50,525 bases of DNA, taken from the NCBI GenBank assembly GCA_965370365.1, contig CBDUSP010000003.1, positions 1-50,525 on the forward strand, read 5' to 3'. Source of the stretch: DAIDHZ01 sp965370365. GTDB lineage: Bacteria > Chlamydiota > Chlamydiia > Chlamydiales > SM23-39. The notes below the pieces were generated by a model. The model did no database searches and was not told the origin of the DNA. It saw only the letters and a list, made by a program, of their open reading frames with translations. A program made the translations under genes and the position numbers. Positions 25,479 to 33,632 of this stretch are shown piece by piece (position 1 is the stretch's first letter; every line of letters starts with the position of its first letter).

Positions 25479-26435
25479 TTATTGAATTACGCAATACTCA
25501 GATGCTTTCTCTTGATCAGCTAAAATCTGAGCACGCTTTTCTTGAAAAAATCGAACCATGTCTATCTTCCCATTTGCAGCTGCGACCTTGCTCGGAGTTC
25601 TCTCACATCCATCTTTCAATTCCATATTTGCTCCATTCGCAATCAAAAATCGAGCCATGTCTATCTTCCCATTTGCAGCTGCGTAGTGAATTGGGGTCAT
25701 TCCGTAGGAATCTTCCTGATCTGCGCTTACTCCATTCTCAAGCAAAACTTGAACAATTTCTTTATGTCCCATATAAGCTGCGAAGTGAATTGGGGCGTTG
25801 TCAAGTTTAGTTTTCTGATCTACGCTTACTCCATTCTCAAGCAAAACTTGAACAAGTTCTTTATGTCCCCCAGCAGCTGCGAAGTGAATTGGGGCCATTC
25901 CGTAGGAATCTTCCTGATTTGCGTTTGCTTTATTCGCAAGCAAAACTTGAGCCATGTCTATCTTCCCATTTGCAGCTGCAAAGTGAAAAGGAGCTAGATT
26001 GTCAAAGGCAGTTTTCTGATCTACGTTTGCTCCATTATCAATCAAAGCTTGAACATTTTCTTTACGTCCCAAATAAACTGCATGGTGAAGAGGGGCTGCA
26101 AGGTGAAGAGGGTTTGAGCAAGAACGGAAACCGGGCTCTGTGCATTCGCGATTCAGATTCAGATTCTGTTTGACTTGCTCTTTTTTTAACAACTCGACGA
26201 ATGCCTCTGGATTCATAACTACTGCAGCTCTATGAAGAGTATATGGTTGCTTTTCTACAGCAGACCATGCCTCGGAGAAGTTTACAATAGCAGCTTGCCA
26301 TACAGATGTCACTGTGCTCAGCTCGCAAAGCTGTGCAGAGTCTTTCGCAGCAAATCGCGCTATTCGTTGTGCAAAAACAGCCATTAATAAAGGGTTGTTA
26401 GCTGTATCTACTGATTTAGAATTAATGTTGTTCAT
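25479..26435 (-). CDS. Ankyrin-repeat protein with C-terminal CAAX-like motif
   Basis: A 318-residue protein. The N-terminal ~85 residues are unrecognised and probably helical. About six ankyrin repeats follow from residue ~110, e.g. 'APIHFAAAGGHKELVQVLLE' and 'TPIHYAAANGKIDMARFLIA', several nearly identical at DNA level. Ankyrin repeats are protein-binding and common in effectors of intracellular bacteria. The last four residues are CVIQ, which fits the eukaryotic CAAX prenylation box, as in Legionella AnkB. No bacterial signal peptide. It sits between the two halves of a duplicated junction, with MITE sequence on both sides. Effector status and lipidation are inference. Confidence 0.78.
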   Translation of the reverse strand: MNNINSKSVDTANNPLLMAVFAQRIARFAAKDSAQLCELSTVTSVWQAAIVNFSEAWSAVEKQPYTLHRAAVVMNPEAFVELLKKEQVKQNLNLNRECTEPGFRSCSNPLHLAAPLHHAVYLGRKENVQALIDNGANVDQKTAFDNLAPFHFAAANGKIDMAQVLLANKANANQEDSYGMAPIHFAAAGGHKELVQVLLENGVSVDQKTKLDNAPIHFAAYMGHKEIVQVLLENGVSADQEDSYGMTPIHYAAANGKIDMARFLIANGANMELKDGCERTPSKVAAANGKIDMVRFFQEKRAQILADQEKASEYCVIQ

Positions 26436-26572
26436 AATAGGCCTTTTGTATTGAACTTAAATTAAAAATTAATGTTCCGATTTCCTTGTTAAGGAAGAAA
26501 ATAAGTTTTGTGTAAATATTATAGCATAAGTGTTTGTTTTTGTCATTCCAATAAAAATCCAAGCGGCGATCT

Positions 26573-26741
26573 CTAGGGAACCACTGATCAATTCATTCAC
26601 CGAATCTTTCCGCGCTTTTTGACAGCTTTTGACTTTTTCGAACTCACTAACTTACACAAGTTAAAGTCGTTCGCAAAAATCGAAACCTGCTGAAAAACCA
26701 TCGAAAATCTTCGGTAAAGCAATTGATCAGTGTCTCCCTAG
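26573..26741. mobile_element. MITE, full copy 2 (161 bp plus 4-bp target duplications)
   Basis: The element at 26577-26737 begins GGAACCACTGATCAATTC and ends AATTGATCAGTGTCTCC. CTAG on both sides (26573-26576, 26738-26741) looks like a target duplication. It shares ends and interior with copy 1 at 5641-5802, e.g. TTTTTGACAGCTTT and CGAACTCACTAACTTACA. Confidence 0.8.
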
Positions 26742-27004
26742 GGTGTTGTTGTGTAATTCACTTAGGTCATTGATAATCAGTAAGAATTGTTTCGAACGGA
26801 AAACTCACAAGCTCCTTAGCATCAATAGGATATACCCTTCTTTTTGAATTACGCCTCTGTACCGGACAAAAAATAATTTGATGAAAAGAACTCACCCTGT
26901 GTGAATCATACCTTCCGTTGTTTAGCGAACTTAGGAGGACTATGAATCACTTGGGCGAGTTACAAAGACTTTTGGCTAAAACTCTAAATTGGAATAAGGC
27001 AAGA
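26742..27004. other. Non-coding segment with a short orphan open frame
   Basis: Mostly no recognisable content. At 26942-27031 a 29-codon frame starts with an excellent ribosome site (TTAGGAGGACTATG) and reads MNHLGELQRLLAKTLNW before running into the rpoN fossil. It may be the 5' stub of a lost gene. Confidence 0.3.
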
Positions 27005-27119
27005 AATGGATTTTTATCGATCTCTTCTTGAAGGAATTGAGCCAGCTCTGCCTGAGATCTGAAAGGTCATCACAAGGCTTTTTTGAGGGGCTACTTGAAG
27101 ATTCTGGCGCATAATTTCT
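27005..27119 (-). pseudogene. Fossil 5' end of rpoN
   Basis: On the minus strand this begins with ATG and encodes MRQNLQVAPQKSLVMTFQ, identical to the RpoN start. About 40 bases are then missing and homology resumes at the 'AELAQFLQEEIDKNP' region and ends. It is a directly repeated copy of the intact rpoN 5' end, placed divergently from the intact glycosyltransferase gene. Confidence 0.88.
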
Positions 27120-27161
27120 CCCCATACCATATACTCCCCGATTCGACAACCGAGAAGGGAT

Positions 27162-28091
27162 ATGAAGGCTGGTGTTTTTTGTCATAATGGACTTGGAGAC
27201 GGAGTCAATTGTCTTGTTCTTTCCAACAATTTGCATCTAAATGGCTGGGACGTCGACACCTATCAAAACTCGATTGGATCAATGCAAAATTGGTTCCCCC
27301 ATCTTCCTGTTCAGTCGTATCCGAAAGTAGAGGAACTGCCCCGCATTCTATCAACGTACGAGTGGTTTTTTGTCGTTCATAATGATACGGATCCCTTTGT
27401 CCAAGCGCTTATCAAAGAGGGAAAAAAGAGGTTTCCTGAGAGAATAAAAATTCTCTATCTCTACCCGTCTCCTAACATTGTAAATGAGCCCTACTATTTA
27501 GACTGTTTGACCGATCCCAAAAAGTCGATTGCAGAGAACATGTGCATTGTTTGTGAAAGAGTCATTGGGTTGCCAAAGGTTGTAAAAGAAAACGGGTTCA
27601 CTCCTCCCGAAGGGCTTGTTTTTCGCAAATATCCAAAAAGAGTTGTGATTCACTCAACAAGTGCAAGACCGACGCGCAATTGGCCAAAAGCGCAGTTTGT
27701 AAAGCTCGCTTTACATTTAGAAAAAAAAGGCTTTGATCCGGTATTTATTCCAGGAACTGAGATTGAAAACTGGAGAGATGTCAAATTTGAAGCCTTGCAC
27801 TTTCCTTCTTTAGATGATCTTTCTAGCTATATCTATGAGTCGGCTTATCTCATTGGAAATGATTCGGGTCTTGGGCACTTGGCCTCAGCGCTTGGCGTTC
27901 CAACCCTAACTCTTTGTCGAAGAAAAGCTTGGGCAAATATGTGGGCGCCGAATTTTGCCAAAAACATTGTTGTAACGCCACCATCTCTCATCCCAAATAT
28001 TCGGGGTTTTCGCTTAAGAGACAGGCAGTGGAAACGATTTATCACGCTTGGGAAAGTGCTTCGCGGCTTTGAGAACTTAATAAACCTATAG
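27162..28091 (+). CDS. GT9-family (heptosyltransferase-like) glycosyltransferase
   Basis: A 309-residue protein of the heptosyltransferase superfamily. The N-lobe begins 'VFCHNGLGDGVNCLVLSNN', with the Gly-rich acceptor loop. The C-lobe has 'TSARPTRNWPKAQFVKLALH' and the nucleotide-sugar site 'YLIGNDSGLGHLASALGVPT'. It probably adds a sugar to LPS or a related glycan. Whether the donor is a heptose is uncertain, because Chlamydia LPS lacks heptose. The ATG follows GAGAAGGGAT. This is the intact partner of the broken copy at 25091. Confidence 0.85.
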   Translation: MKAGVFCHNGLGDGVNCLVLSNNLHLNGWDVDTYQNSIGSMQNWFPHLPVQSYPKVEELPRILSTYEWFFVVHNDTDPFVQALIKEGKKRFPERIKILYLYPSPNIVNEPYYLDCLTDPKKSIAENMCIVCERVIGLPKVVKENGFTPPEGLVFRKYPKRVVIHSTSARPTRNWPKAQFVKLALHLEKKGFDPVFIPGTEIENWRDVKFEALHFPSLDDLSSYIYESAYLIGNDSGLGHLASALGVPTLTLCRRKAWANMWAPNFAKNIVVTPPSLIPNIRGFRLRDRQWKRFITLGKVLRGFENLINL

Positions 28092-28099
28092 GATCCTTC

Positions 28100-29191
28100 A
28101 TGAAAACGTTCACATTTGTATTTTCTATTTGTTATTTTTCCGTTATTTGCGCATTTGATTCGACGGTGCCTGTTTTGCACTTACCCGATTACTTCGATGA
28201 AACACGTCGAGAGGTGTTTTTAAGTGATTTGGAAGATGCAGCTAAAGACGTCGGTTTTTTTGCTCTTACAGGCACGGGCGTAGACCCCGCTTTTCTCGAT
28301 TCAGCCTATGCTCAAATGAAAGAGTTTTTTGATCAAGATTTTGAGACTAAAAACATATCGAAATCACCAGATGGGCAAAGAGGCTATATTCCTGGAGAGT
28401 CTGCGAAGGGGGAAACGCGTGTCGACTACAAAGAATTCTTTCACATAGGAAGAGATCTTTCCTCAGAAGATACCAAGCGGTGTCAATATGCAGAAAATGT
28501 CTGGCCAGAGCAACCACAGCAGTTTCGGGTAGCAATGCAAGAGCTCCACCGTGCAATGGATAGTAGCAAAGAGGCGCTTGCTGATGCGTTTAGTGCCTTA
28601 TTGAAGCAAGGGCCTGGATTTGTAAGTACGATGGTTTGTGATGGAGACTGTCTGCTTCGAGCGATTCATTATCCGGCGAATCCTCCCGCTGATGCTGTTT
28701 GGGCAGGCGCGCATACGGACATCGTTCTTTTCACTATTTTACCTAGAGCTACCGCAAAAGGGCTCCAAGTTATGAATAAAGAGGGAGAGTGGATTGATGT
28801 TATTGTCCCAGATAACGCGTTTGTCATTAATTGCGGAGACATGCTTGAAAATCTCACCAACGGATATTTCAAAAGTTCATTTCATAGAGTCGTAGATCCG
28901 GGCAGTGGAAAAGATCGCTATTCTGCGGTATTTTTTGTGCATCCCAAATCAGAAGATCGCTTAGATCCCCTTCCTGAGTTCATTGAAAAAACTGGAGGGA
29001 AGCGAGTGTATGCAAATGTAAATAGAATCGAACTTTTGGCTGAACGTTTAATCGATCTGGGTATTGCTTCTCCTTCGCTCATGTCCTTTTTTGTGGAATC
29101 TGGAGCAATTGAGCGCTTGAAAGAAGTAGGAAGATTTAGCCCAAAGGCAGAACAAGCTTTACAAGAGGCTGGGCTTATAACTCAATTGTAA
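28100..29191 (+). CDS. Exported isopenicillin-N-synthase-like 2-oxoglutarate/Fe(II) oxygenase
   Basis: A 363-residue protein. Residues about 1-19 are a signal peptide ('FVFSICYFSVICAF'). The canonical start of the family follows ('VPVLHLPDYFDE'). The iron ligands are in 'GAHTDIVLFTI' (H-x-D) and 'SSFHRVV' (distal His), and 'RYSAVFF' supplies the Arg-x-Ser that binds 2-oxoglutarate. All three iron ligands are present. Family members are normally cytoplasmic, so the N-terminal signal is unusual. The substrate is unknown. It begins eight bases after the glycosyltransferase stop and converges with pcrA (17-base overlap). Confidence 0.82.
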   Translation: MKTFTFVFSICYFSVICAFDSTVPVLHLPDYFDETRREVFLSDLEDAAKDVGFFALTGTGVDPAFLDSAYAQMKEFFDQDFETKNISKSPDGQRGYIPGESAKGETRVDYKEFFHIGRDLSSEDTKRCQYAENVWPEQPQQFRVAMQELHRAMDSSKEALADAFSALLKQGPGFVSTMVCDGDCLLRAIHYPANPPADAVWAGAHTDIVLFTILPRATAKGLQVMNKEGEWIDVIVPDNAFVINCGDMLENLTNGYFKSSFHRVVDPGSGKDRYSAVFFVHPKSEDRLDPLPEFIEKTGGKRVYANVNRIELLAERLIDLGIASPSLMSFFVESGAIERLKEVGRFSPKAEQALQEAGLITQL

Positions 29192-31058
29192 ACTCTTTTG
29201 GGACTTCTTTTAAAAAGCGAGACGGACGCATGAGTCTTTGCGTCCCCCACATGTAGCGATACGTTGCAGTTGACATGTAGAGCTTCCTTTTTGCCCGAGT
29301 CATCCCAACGTAGCAAAGACGTCTCTCTTCTTCAATCGAAGAGGGGTCGTCTTTTGCGTTGATATGGGGGAGCAAGTCTTCTTCAAGACCCACAAAAAAA
29401 ACGACAGAAAATTCAAGGCCCTTACTATTATGTAGCGTCATCATTTTTATCGTTAGAACAGATGGATCCTCCTTTGCGGGAACGCGAAGAGACAGCTCTT
29501 CTAAAAATTTAGCAAGAGAGGGTTCTTCGTTCTCGTCTTCCCATTCGGCGGCTTTCCCCAAAAGCTCGTCGATGTTTTCTTTTCTGTCTTGGACTGTTTC
29601 TGGATCTAGCTGAAGATAAGAGAGATAGCCGGACAAAGAAAGAACCTCTTCAATAAGGTGCTCTATGCTCATTTTTTCGGCGCGATTCCGTAGGGCTTGG
29701 ATGGTTTCTAGATAGCTCTTAAGGCCTGTTTTTGCTTTGGGGCCGAGTTTTAGATTTGGACACAGTGTAGGGTTCTCAAGGAGTTCCTCACAAAAGTTAA
29801 GAATAGGCATTTCTCTATCGGCTGCAGCCATCATGATTTTTTCAAGAGAGGCTTTTCCGAGACCTCTTTTCGGAGTATTGATTGTTCTTAAAAAGGCGAT
29901 GAGATCCGTGCTTGAAAGTGACAGACGTAGATATGCAAGAATGTCTTTTACTTCTTTCCTCTCATAAAAAGAGATGCCTCCGATAATGGTATACGGAATT
30001 CTGTATGAGAGAAGGGCGTCTTCAAACGCTCTTGATTGGGCATTTGTTCTGTAAAAAATAGCAACGTCATCTAGCGGTAGATCCCCATAGATTGCGTGTT
30101 CTTGGATTTGGTCTGCAACAAACGCAGCTTCTTTTTTTTCATTAAATGCTCTGTAAATGCTAATTTTTTCGCCATCGCCTAGATCACTCCATAAGTTTTT
30201 TTCAAGACGACTTTCGTTGTGCTCGATTAGAGCATTGGCAGCTTGTAGGATTCTATTTGTACTTCGATAGTTTTGAGCAAGCGGGACGACGATAGCGCCT
30301 GGAAAGTCTTTCTCAAAGTTTAGGATGTTTTGATAGCGGGCTCCTCGCCAAGAGTAAATGGACTGATCGGGGTCACCGACTGCGAAAATGTTTTGATGCT
30401 TTTCTACCAAGATTTTTGCAAGTGTGTACTGCGCAAGATTTGTATCTTGATATTCATCAATGAGTACATATTGCCACCTATTCTGATAGATTTCGCAAAC
30501 CTGGCTATGTTCTTGGAGAAGTTTGACCGTTAGAAAAAGAAGATCATCAAAGTCGAGGGCGTTACAACTTTTAAGCTTTGCTTGATACGCTCCGTAGACG
30601 CGAGACAAAAGATCTTCACCACGGGGATCTAAGAGATCATTTTTTGCGCTCGAAATAAACATCTTTGCTTCTTTGCAAAAACCCTTATCGGTATCAAGGC
30701 CTAACTCGTTTAGGCAATTTTTCAAAAGCTTTTTGCTATCATCTTCATCATAAATGACAAACGTATTTTGGTACCCTAAGTGATGGATGGATTCGCGTAA
30801 AATCCGAGAGCCAAGACTGTGGAAGGTGCTTGCAAGAACATACGCGTTTTTTAGTTGTTGGATGCGGGCCTTCATTTCTCCCGCTGCTTTGTTTGTAAAT
30901 GTGACAGCAAGAATCTGTGATGGGTCGACGCCAATTTCAATAAGATGCGCAATGCGATGTGTGACTACGCGTGTTTTGCCAGATCCAGCGCCTGCCAAAA
31001 CGAGGAGAGGCCCTTTTACGTGATGGGCGGCTTTGAGTTGCTGGGGGTTGAGGTTCAT
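29175..31058 (-). CDS. pcrA: UvrD/PcrA-type 3'-5' DNA helicase
   Basis: A 627-residue superfamily 1A helicase of repair and replication restart. Motifs in order: 'LAGAGSGKTRVVTHRI' (Walker A, about residues 21-36), 'VLIDEYQDTN', 'VGDPDQSIYSWRGA', 'LAQNYRST', 'TLHNSKGLEFSVVF' and 'YVGMTRAKRKL'. Slightly shorter than E. coli UvrD and lacking its C-terminal tail. An 83-codon open frame ends two bases before its ATG, so the two are probably one operon. The rpoN-pcrA proximity is shared with Chlamydia. Confidence 0.95.
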   Translation of the reverse strand: MNLNPQQLKAAHHVKGPLLVLAGAGSGKTRVVTHRIAHLIEIGVDPSQILAVTFTNKAAGEMKARIQQLKNAYVLASTFHSLGSRILRESIHHLGYQNTFVIYDEDDSKKLLKNCLNELGLDTDKGFCKEAKMFISSAKNDLLDPRGEDLLSRVYGAYQAKLKSCNALDFDDLLFLTVKLLQEHSQVCEIYQNRWQYVLIDEYQDTNLAQYTLAKILVEKHQNIFAVGDPDQSIYSWRGARYQNILNFEKDFPGAIVVPLAQNYRSTNRILQAANALIEHNESRLEKNLWSDLGDGEKISIYRAFNEKKEAAFVADQIQEHAIYGDLPLDDVAIFYRTNAQSRAFEDALLSYRIPYTIIGGISFYERKEVKDILAYLRLSLSSTDLIAFLRTINTPKRGLGKASLEKIMMAAADREMPILNFCEELLENPTLCPNLKLGPKAKTGLKSYLETIQALRNRAEKMSIEHLIEEVLSLSGYLSYLQLDPETVQDRKENIDELLGKAAEWEDENEEPSLAKFLEELSLRVPAKEDPSVLTIKMMTLHNSKGLEFSVVFFVGLEEDLLPHINAKDDPSSIEEERRLCYVGMTRAKRKLYMSTATYRYMWGTQRLMRPSRFLKEVPKEFTIEL

Positions 31059-31060
31059 AG

Positions 31061-31312
31061 TTAGTAATATGTGTTCATAAAGACTTCGATCATTTTTTCG
31101 GCCGCACTAATGGTAGATATTGGGAGCTCTTTACCATAGTTTGCAACGATTTTACGCAAAGCTTTATCTGCTTTCATAGGATCATTTTTTTTGTGAAGGA
31201 AGTGATCGACAATTTCCAGAAGTCTTCCGGACAAGTGGTGCTTGACTTGAGGCGTCTTTCTAGGAGGGCGCGAAATAAGAGAGTCGTCTTCTTCGTCTGA
31301 AACTGGGTTTAT
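31061..31312 (-). CDS. Small basic protein upstream of pcrA, start codon unclear
   Basis: An open frame of at least 83 codons ends with TAA two bases before the pcrA ATG. Readable text: 'NPVSDEEDDSLISRPPRKTP', then 'VKHHLSGRLLEIVDHFLHKK' and 'ADKALRKIVANYGKELP'; it looks like a folded helical protein. No ATG, GTG or TTG lies near the 5' end. A strong ribosome site (GGAGGG) is followed by AGT ATC ATA, so translation may start at ATA (31312) or ATC (31315), or the start has mutated. The first in-frame ATG would leave only about 40 residues. I do not recognise a family. Confidence 0.5.
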   Translation of the reverse strand: MNPVSDEEDDSLISRPPRKTPQVKHHLSGRLLEIVDHFLHKKNDPMKADKALRKIVANYGKELPISTISAAEKMIEVFMNTYY

Positions 31313-31368
31313 GATACTCCCTCCGGGATTGGAAAGAGGAGTGTAAACTTTTTAATGATTAAAGGAAA

Positions 31369-31441
31369 TGGAGCGTAACGGAATCGAACCGATGACCTCA
31401 ACAATGCCATTGTTGCGCTCTACCAATTGAGCTAACGCCCC
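31369..31441 (-). tRNA. tRNA-Ala (anticodon GGC)
   Basis: The minus strand folds as a complete cloverleaf: acceptor GGGGCGT/ACGCTCC, D arm GCTC, anticodon stem CAACA/TGTTG with loop ATGGCAT giving anticodon GGC, and T arm with TTCGATT. The G3-U70 wobble pair that identifies alanine tRNAs is present. CCA is not encoded. Confidence 0.95.
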
Positions 31442-31588
31442 CTAAGGGGAAGTTTCGATTCTAAGAGCTATTGTCATTTAGGTTCAACGAAATCCAAGTT
31501 TTGAATCATTTTCGGTATAAATTATCATCTAAACATTTTATTGGTTTCGGCAGCACGTTCCTGGTATAAATACGCATCTTAGGTCATT

Positions 31589-31647
31589 GAACCTATCCTA
31601 ACAAAAATTTTCAGTCGGTTTTTTGGAATTTTTATTAGGATAGGTTC
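31589..31647. repeat. 59-bp hairpin repeat upstream of mreC
   Basis: GAACCTATCCTAACAAAAAT and TTTTTATTAGGATAGGTTC form near-perfect inverted ends around a core with CAGTCGGTTTTTTGG. Diverged or partial copies lie at 9946-9981, 13653-13698 and 13745-13763. It ends one base before the TTG of the mreC frame, so it lies in that gene's upstream region. Confidence 0.7.
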
Positions 31648-31659
31648 TTGGAGAAAAAG

Positions 31660-32649
31660 ATGCGTCGAAAGGGAGTAAACCCCGCTTATATTGTGCTTGG
31701 AGCTTGTCTTTTTGGCTGGTTCAGCATTCCGCGCTATGTTGCCGATGAAATGCGCTCTTTTTCTGTTGCAACACTTGCCCCCACTTGGGATTTGACGCGG
31801 GAGGTTCAGAAATATCTTGCCGATCGTCCCCTCTTTTGGGAGCAAAAAAAACAAACAGATGATGTTTTGGCAAAACGTCTTGAACTTGAAAATGCAATGC
31901 TACGCGCCCAGGTTGAAAAAATGTCCGCGTGGCTTCTCAACGAGGAAAGGATCGAAAAACAGCTAGAGCTGCTACAAAAAGTTGAAAAGACAAGTGGGAA
32001 GATGAGGCCCTTCTTCGAAAGAAGAGGAAGGCACCTTGCCTCTCTGATTCAGTCTGAACTTGTTGCGATGCCATGCTCGGTGATTTATCGAGACCCTTCT
32101 TCGTGGAGTAGTAGTTTATGGGTGAATATTGGCGAAGAAGATAACCAGGTGTTAGGAAGGCAAGTGATTGCAAAAAACAGTCCGGTTCTTTCAGGATCGG
32201 CTCTTGTCGGCGTCATCGATCATGTTGGGAAAAAGCAATCGAGGGTGCGCCTCATTACAGATGCAAATCTTTGTCCCTCCGTTCGCGCGGCCAGGGGGTT
32301 TTTTCAAAATGGTGAGGAAGGCGCTCTTTTAGCTAAGGGTGAGCTGCATGGCAGCGGAGGGCCTCTTTGGAGATCGAGAACATCTACTTTAAAAGGCGTT
32401 GGGTTCAATTTTGATTTCTCAGATGAAGAAGGACCGCGTCCTCAAGGAGTGGAGCTTTTGAAAGAGGGGGATTTTCTTGTCACTACGGGATTTGATGGGG
32501 TTTTCCCCCCAGACTTAGTTGTCGGAACGATCTCTCATATTGATGAGATGCAGCCGGGCTCTTTTACATACGATATCGAGGTTGATCCAAGCGTTTCGGA
32601 CTTAAATCACTTAAAGACGCTTTATGTTTTACCCCCAAGAAGCGAATGA
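31660..32649 (+). CDS. mreC: Rod-shape-determining protein MreC
   Basis: A 329-residue protein from ATG at 31660 (GGAGAAAA before it; a TTG at 31648 is in frame). An N-terminal membrane anchor ('AYIVLGACLFGWF') is followed by a coiled coil (about residues 60-110) and the MreC beta-barrel domain ('VIAKNSPVLSGSALVGVIDH', 'KQSRVRLITDANLCPSV', and 'LVTTGFDGVFPPDLVVGTI'). MreC links MreB to peptidoglycan synthesis; in Chlamydiae, MreB-type proteins direct division. Its stop overlaps the mutY start (ATGA). An insert rich in Gly and Arg around residues 230-260 is longer than in standard MreC. Confidence 0.87.
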   Translation: MRRKGVNPAYIVLGACLFGWFSIPRYVADEMRSFSVATLAPTWDLTREVQKYLADRPLFWEQKKQTDDVLAKRLELENAMLRAQVEKMSAWLLNEERIEKQLELLQKVEKTSGKMRPFFERRGRHLASLIQSELVAMPCSVIYRDPSSWSSSLWVNIGEEDNQVLGRQVIAKNSPVLSGSALVGVIDHVGKKQSRVRLITDANLCPSVRAARGFFQNGEEGALLAKGELHGSGGPLWRSRTSTLKGVGFNFDFSDEEGPRPQGVELLKEGDFLVTTGFDGVFPPDLVVGTISHIDEMQPGSFTYDIEVDPSVSDLNHLKTLYVLPPRSE

Positions 32650-33632
32650 CTCTTGAAAAATGGTTTGAGGAAAATCAGAGAATTTTCCCTTGGAGAGAAG
32701 AAAGAACTCCGTACCGAGTATGGATTTCTGAGGTAATGCTCCAGCAAACAAGAGCTTCTGTTGTTATCCCCTATTTTCTTCGATGGATGGAGCTTTTCCC
32801 AAATGTAAAAGCGCTTTACACAGCATCTATCGGAGATGTGATTAAAGCCTGGGAAGGACTCGGGTTCTATAGGAGAGCGCGCAATATCCACAGGGCCGCA
32901 GCAGTTATTGTGGAAGACTTTGGTGGTGAAATTCCAAGTACGCGAGATGAGCTACTCTCCATTCATGGATTTGGTCCGTATACAACGGGTGCGATCTTGT
33001 CTTTCGCTTTTCAAAAACGAGCTGTGGCGGTTGATGGAAACGTCATGCGTGTGATTTCTCGCTATTTTTGCATTGAAGAAGACATTACAAAAGCCGTGAT
33101 CCGAAAAAAAATCGAAGAAAAAACCGAGGGCTTGCTTGATCGCAAAAATCCTTGGGTTACAGCAGAAGCTCTCATTGAGCTTGGTGCCACTGTTTGCACA
33201 CCGAAGCCGAAGTGTGAGGCATGTCCTTTACAAGAAACGTGTTTGGGGAAACAGATTGCCGAAGACCTTCCGGTCAAAAAGAAAGAAACACCCATCCAAC
33301 ATCTTTTTCGTCAGGTACATGTGATCGAGTGCAATGGCTTTGTCTTGGTAAAAAAGGGAGCTAAGGGAAAAGTGATGGAAGATCTTTATGAGTTTCCCTA
33401 CATCGAAGGTCCCAAGTCAAAGATGCAACGTCTTCGTGGAGAAAGAGCATTAAGTCCCTGCTCTCATAGCTTCACTAAATATAAGGCGCATCTGTTTCCT
33501 TTTTGGATCAGGCAAAAAGAAAAAACACCTGGCAAGTGGGTAGAAATTTCTCGCTTGTCGGAGCTTCCCTTTTCCTCCGGACATAGAAAGATTTTGACTG
33601 AGGTGTTGAAAAGCGATAAACTCCTCTCATGA
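32646..33632 (+). CDS. mutY: A/G-specific adenine DNA glycosylase
   Basis: MutY removes adenine opposite 8-oxoguanine. This 328-residue protein has the catalytic-Glu phrase 'WISEVMLQQTR' near residue 30, the helix-hairpin-helix 'LLSIHGFGPYTTGAIL', the catalytic Asp in 'AVDGNVMRVISRY', and a four-Cys iron-sulfur cluster ('CTPKPKCEACPLQETC'). A NUDIX-like C-terminal domain that reads 8-oxoG follows. All essential residues are present. Overlaps mreC and psd by four bases each. Confidence 0.95.
   Translation: MTLEKWFEENQRIFPWREERTPYRVWISEVMLQQTRASVVIPYFLRWMELFPNVKALYTASIGDVIKAWEGLGFYRRARNIHRAAAVIVEDFGGEIPSTRDELLSIHGFGPYTTGAILSFAFQKRAVAVDGNVMRVISRYFCIEEDITKAVIRKKIEEKTEGLLDRKNPWVTAEALIELGATVCTPKPKCEACPLQETCLGKQIAEDLPVKKKETPIQHLFRQVHVIECNGFVLVKKGAKGKVMEDLYEFPYIEGPKSKMQRLRGERALSPCSHSFTKYKAHLFPFWIRQKEKTPGKWVEISRLSELPFSSGHRKILTEVLKSDKLLS

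Noticed and set aside
25542..26173. Open frames on the plus strand opposite the ankyrin gene
   Set aside because: They are shadows of near-identical ankyrin repeats; the minus-strand frame has a clear domain match.
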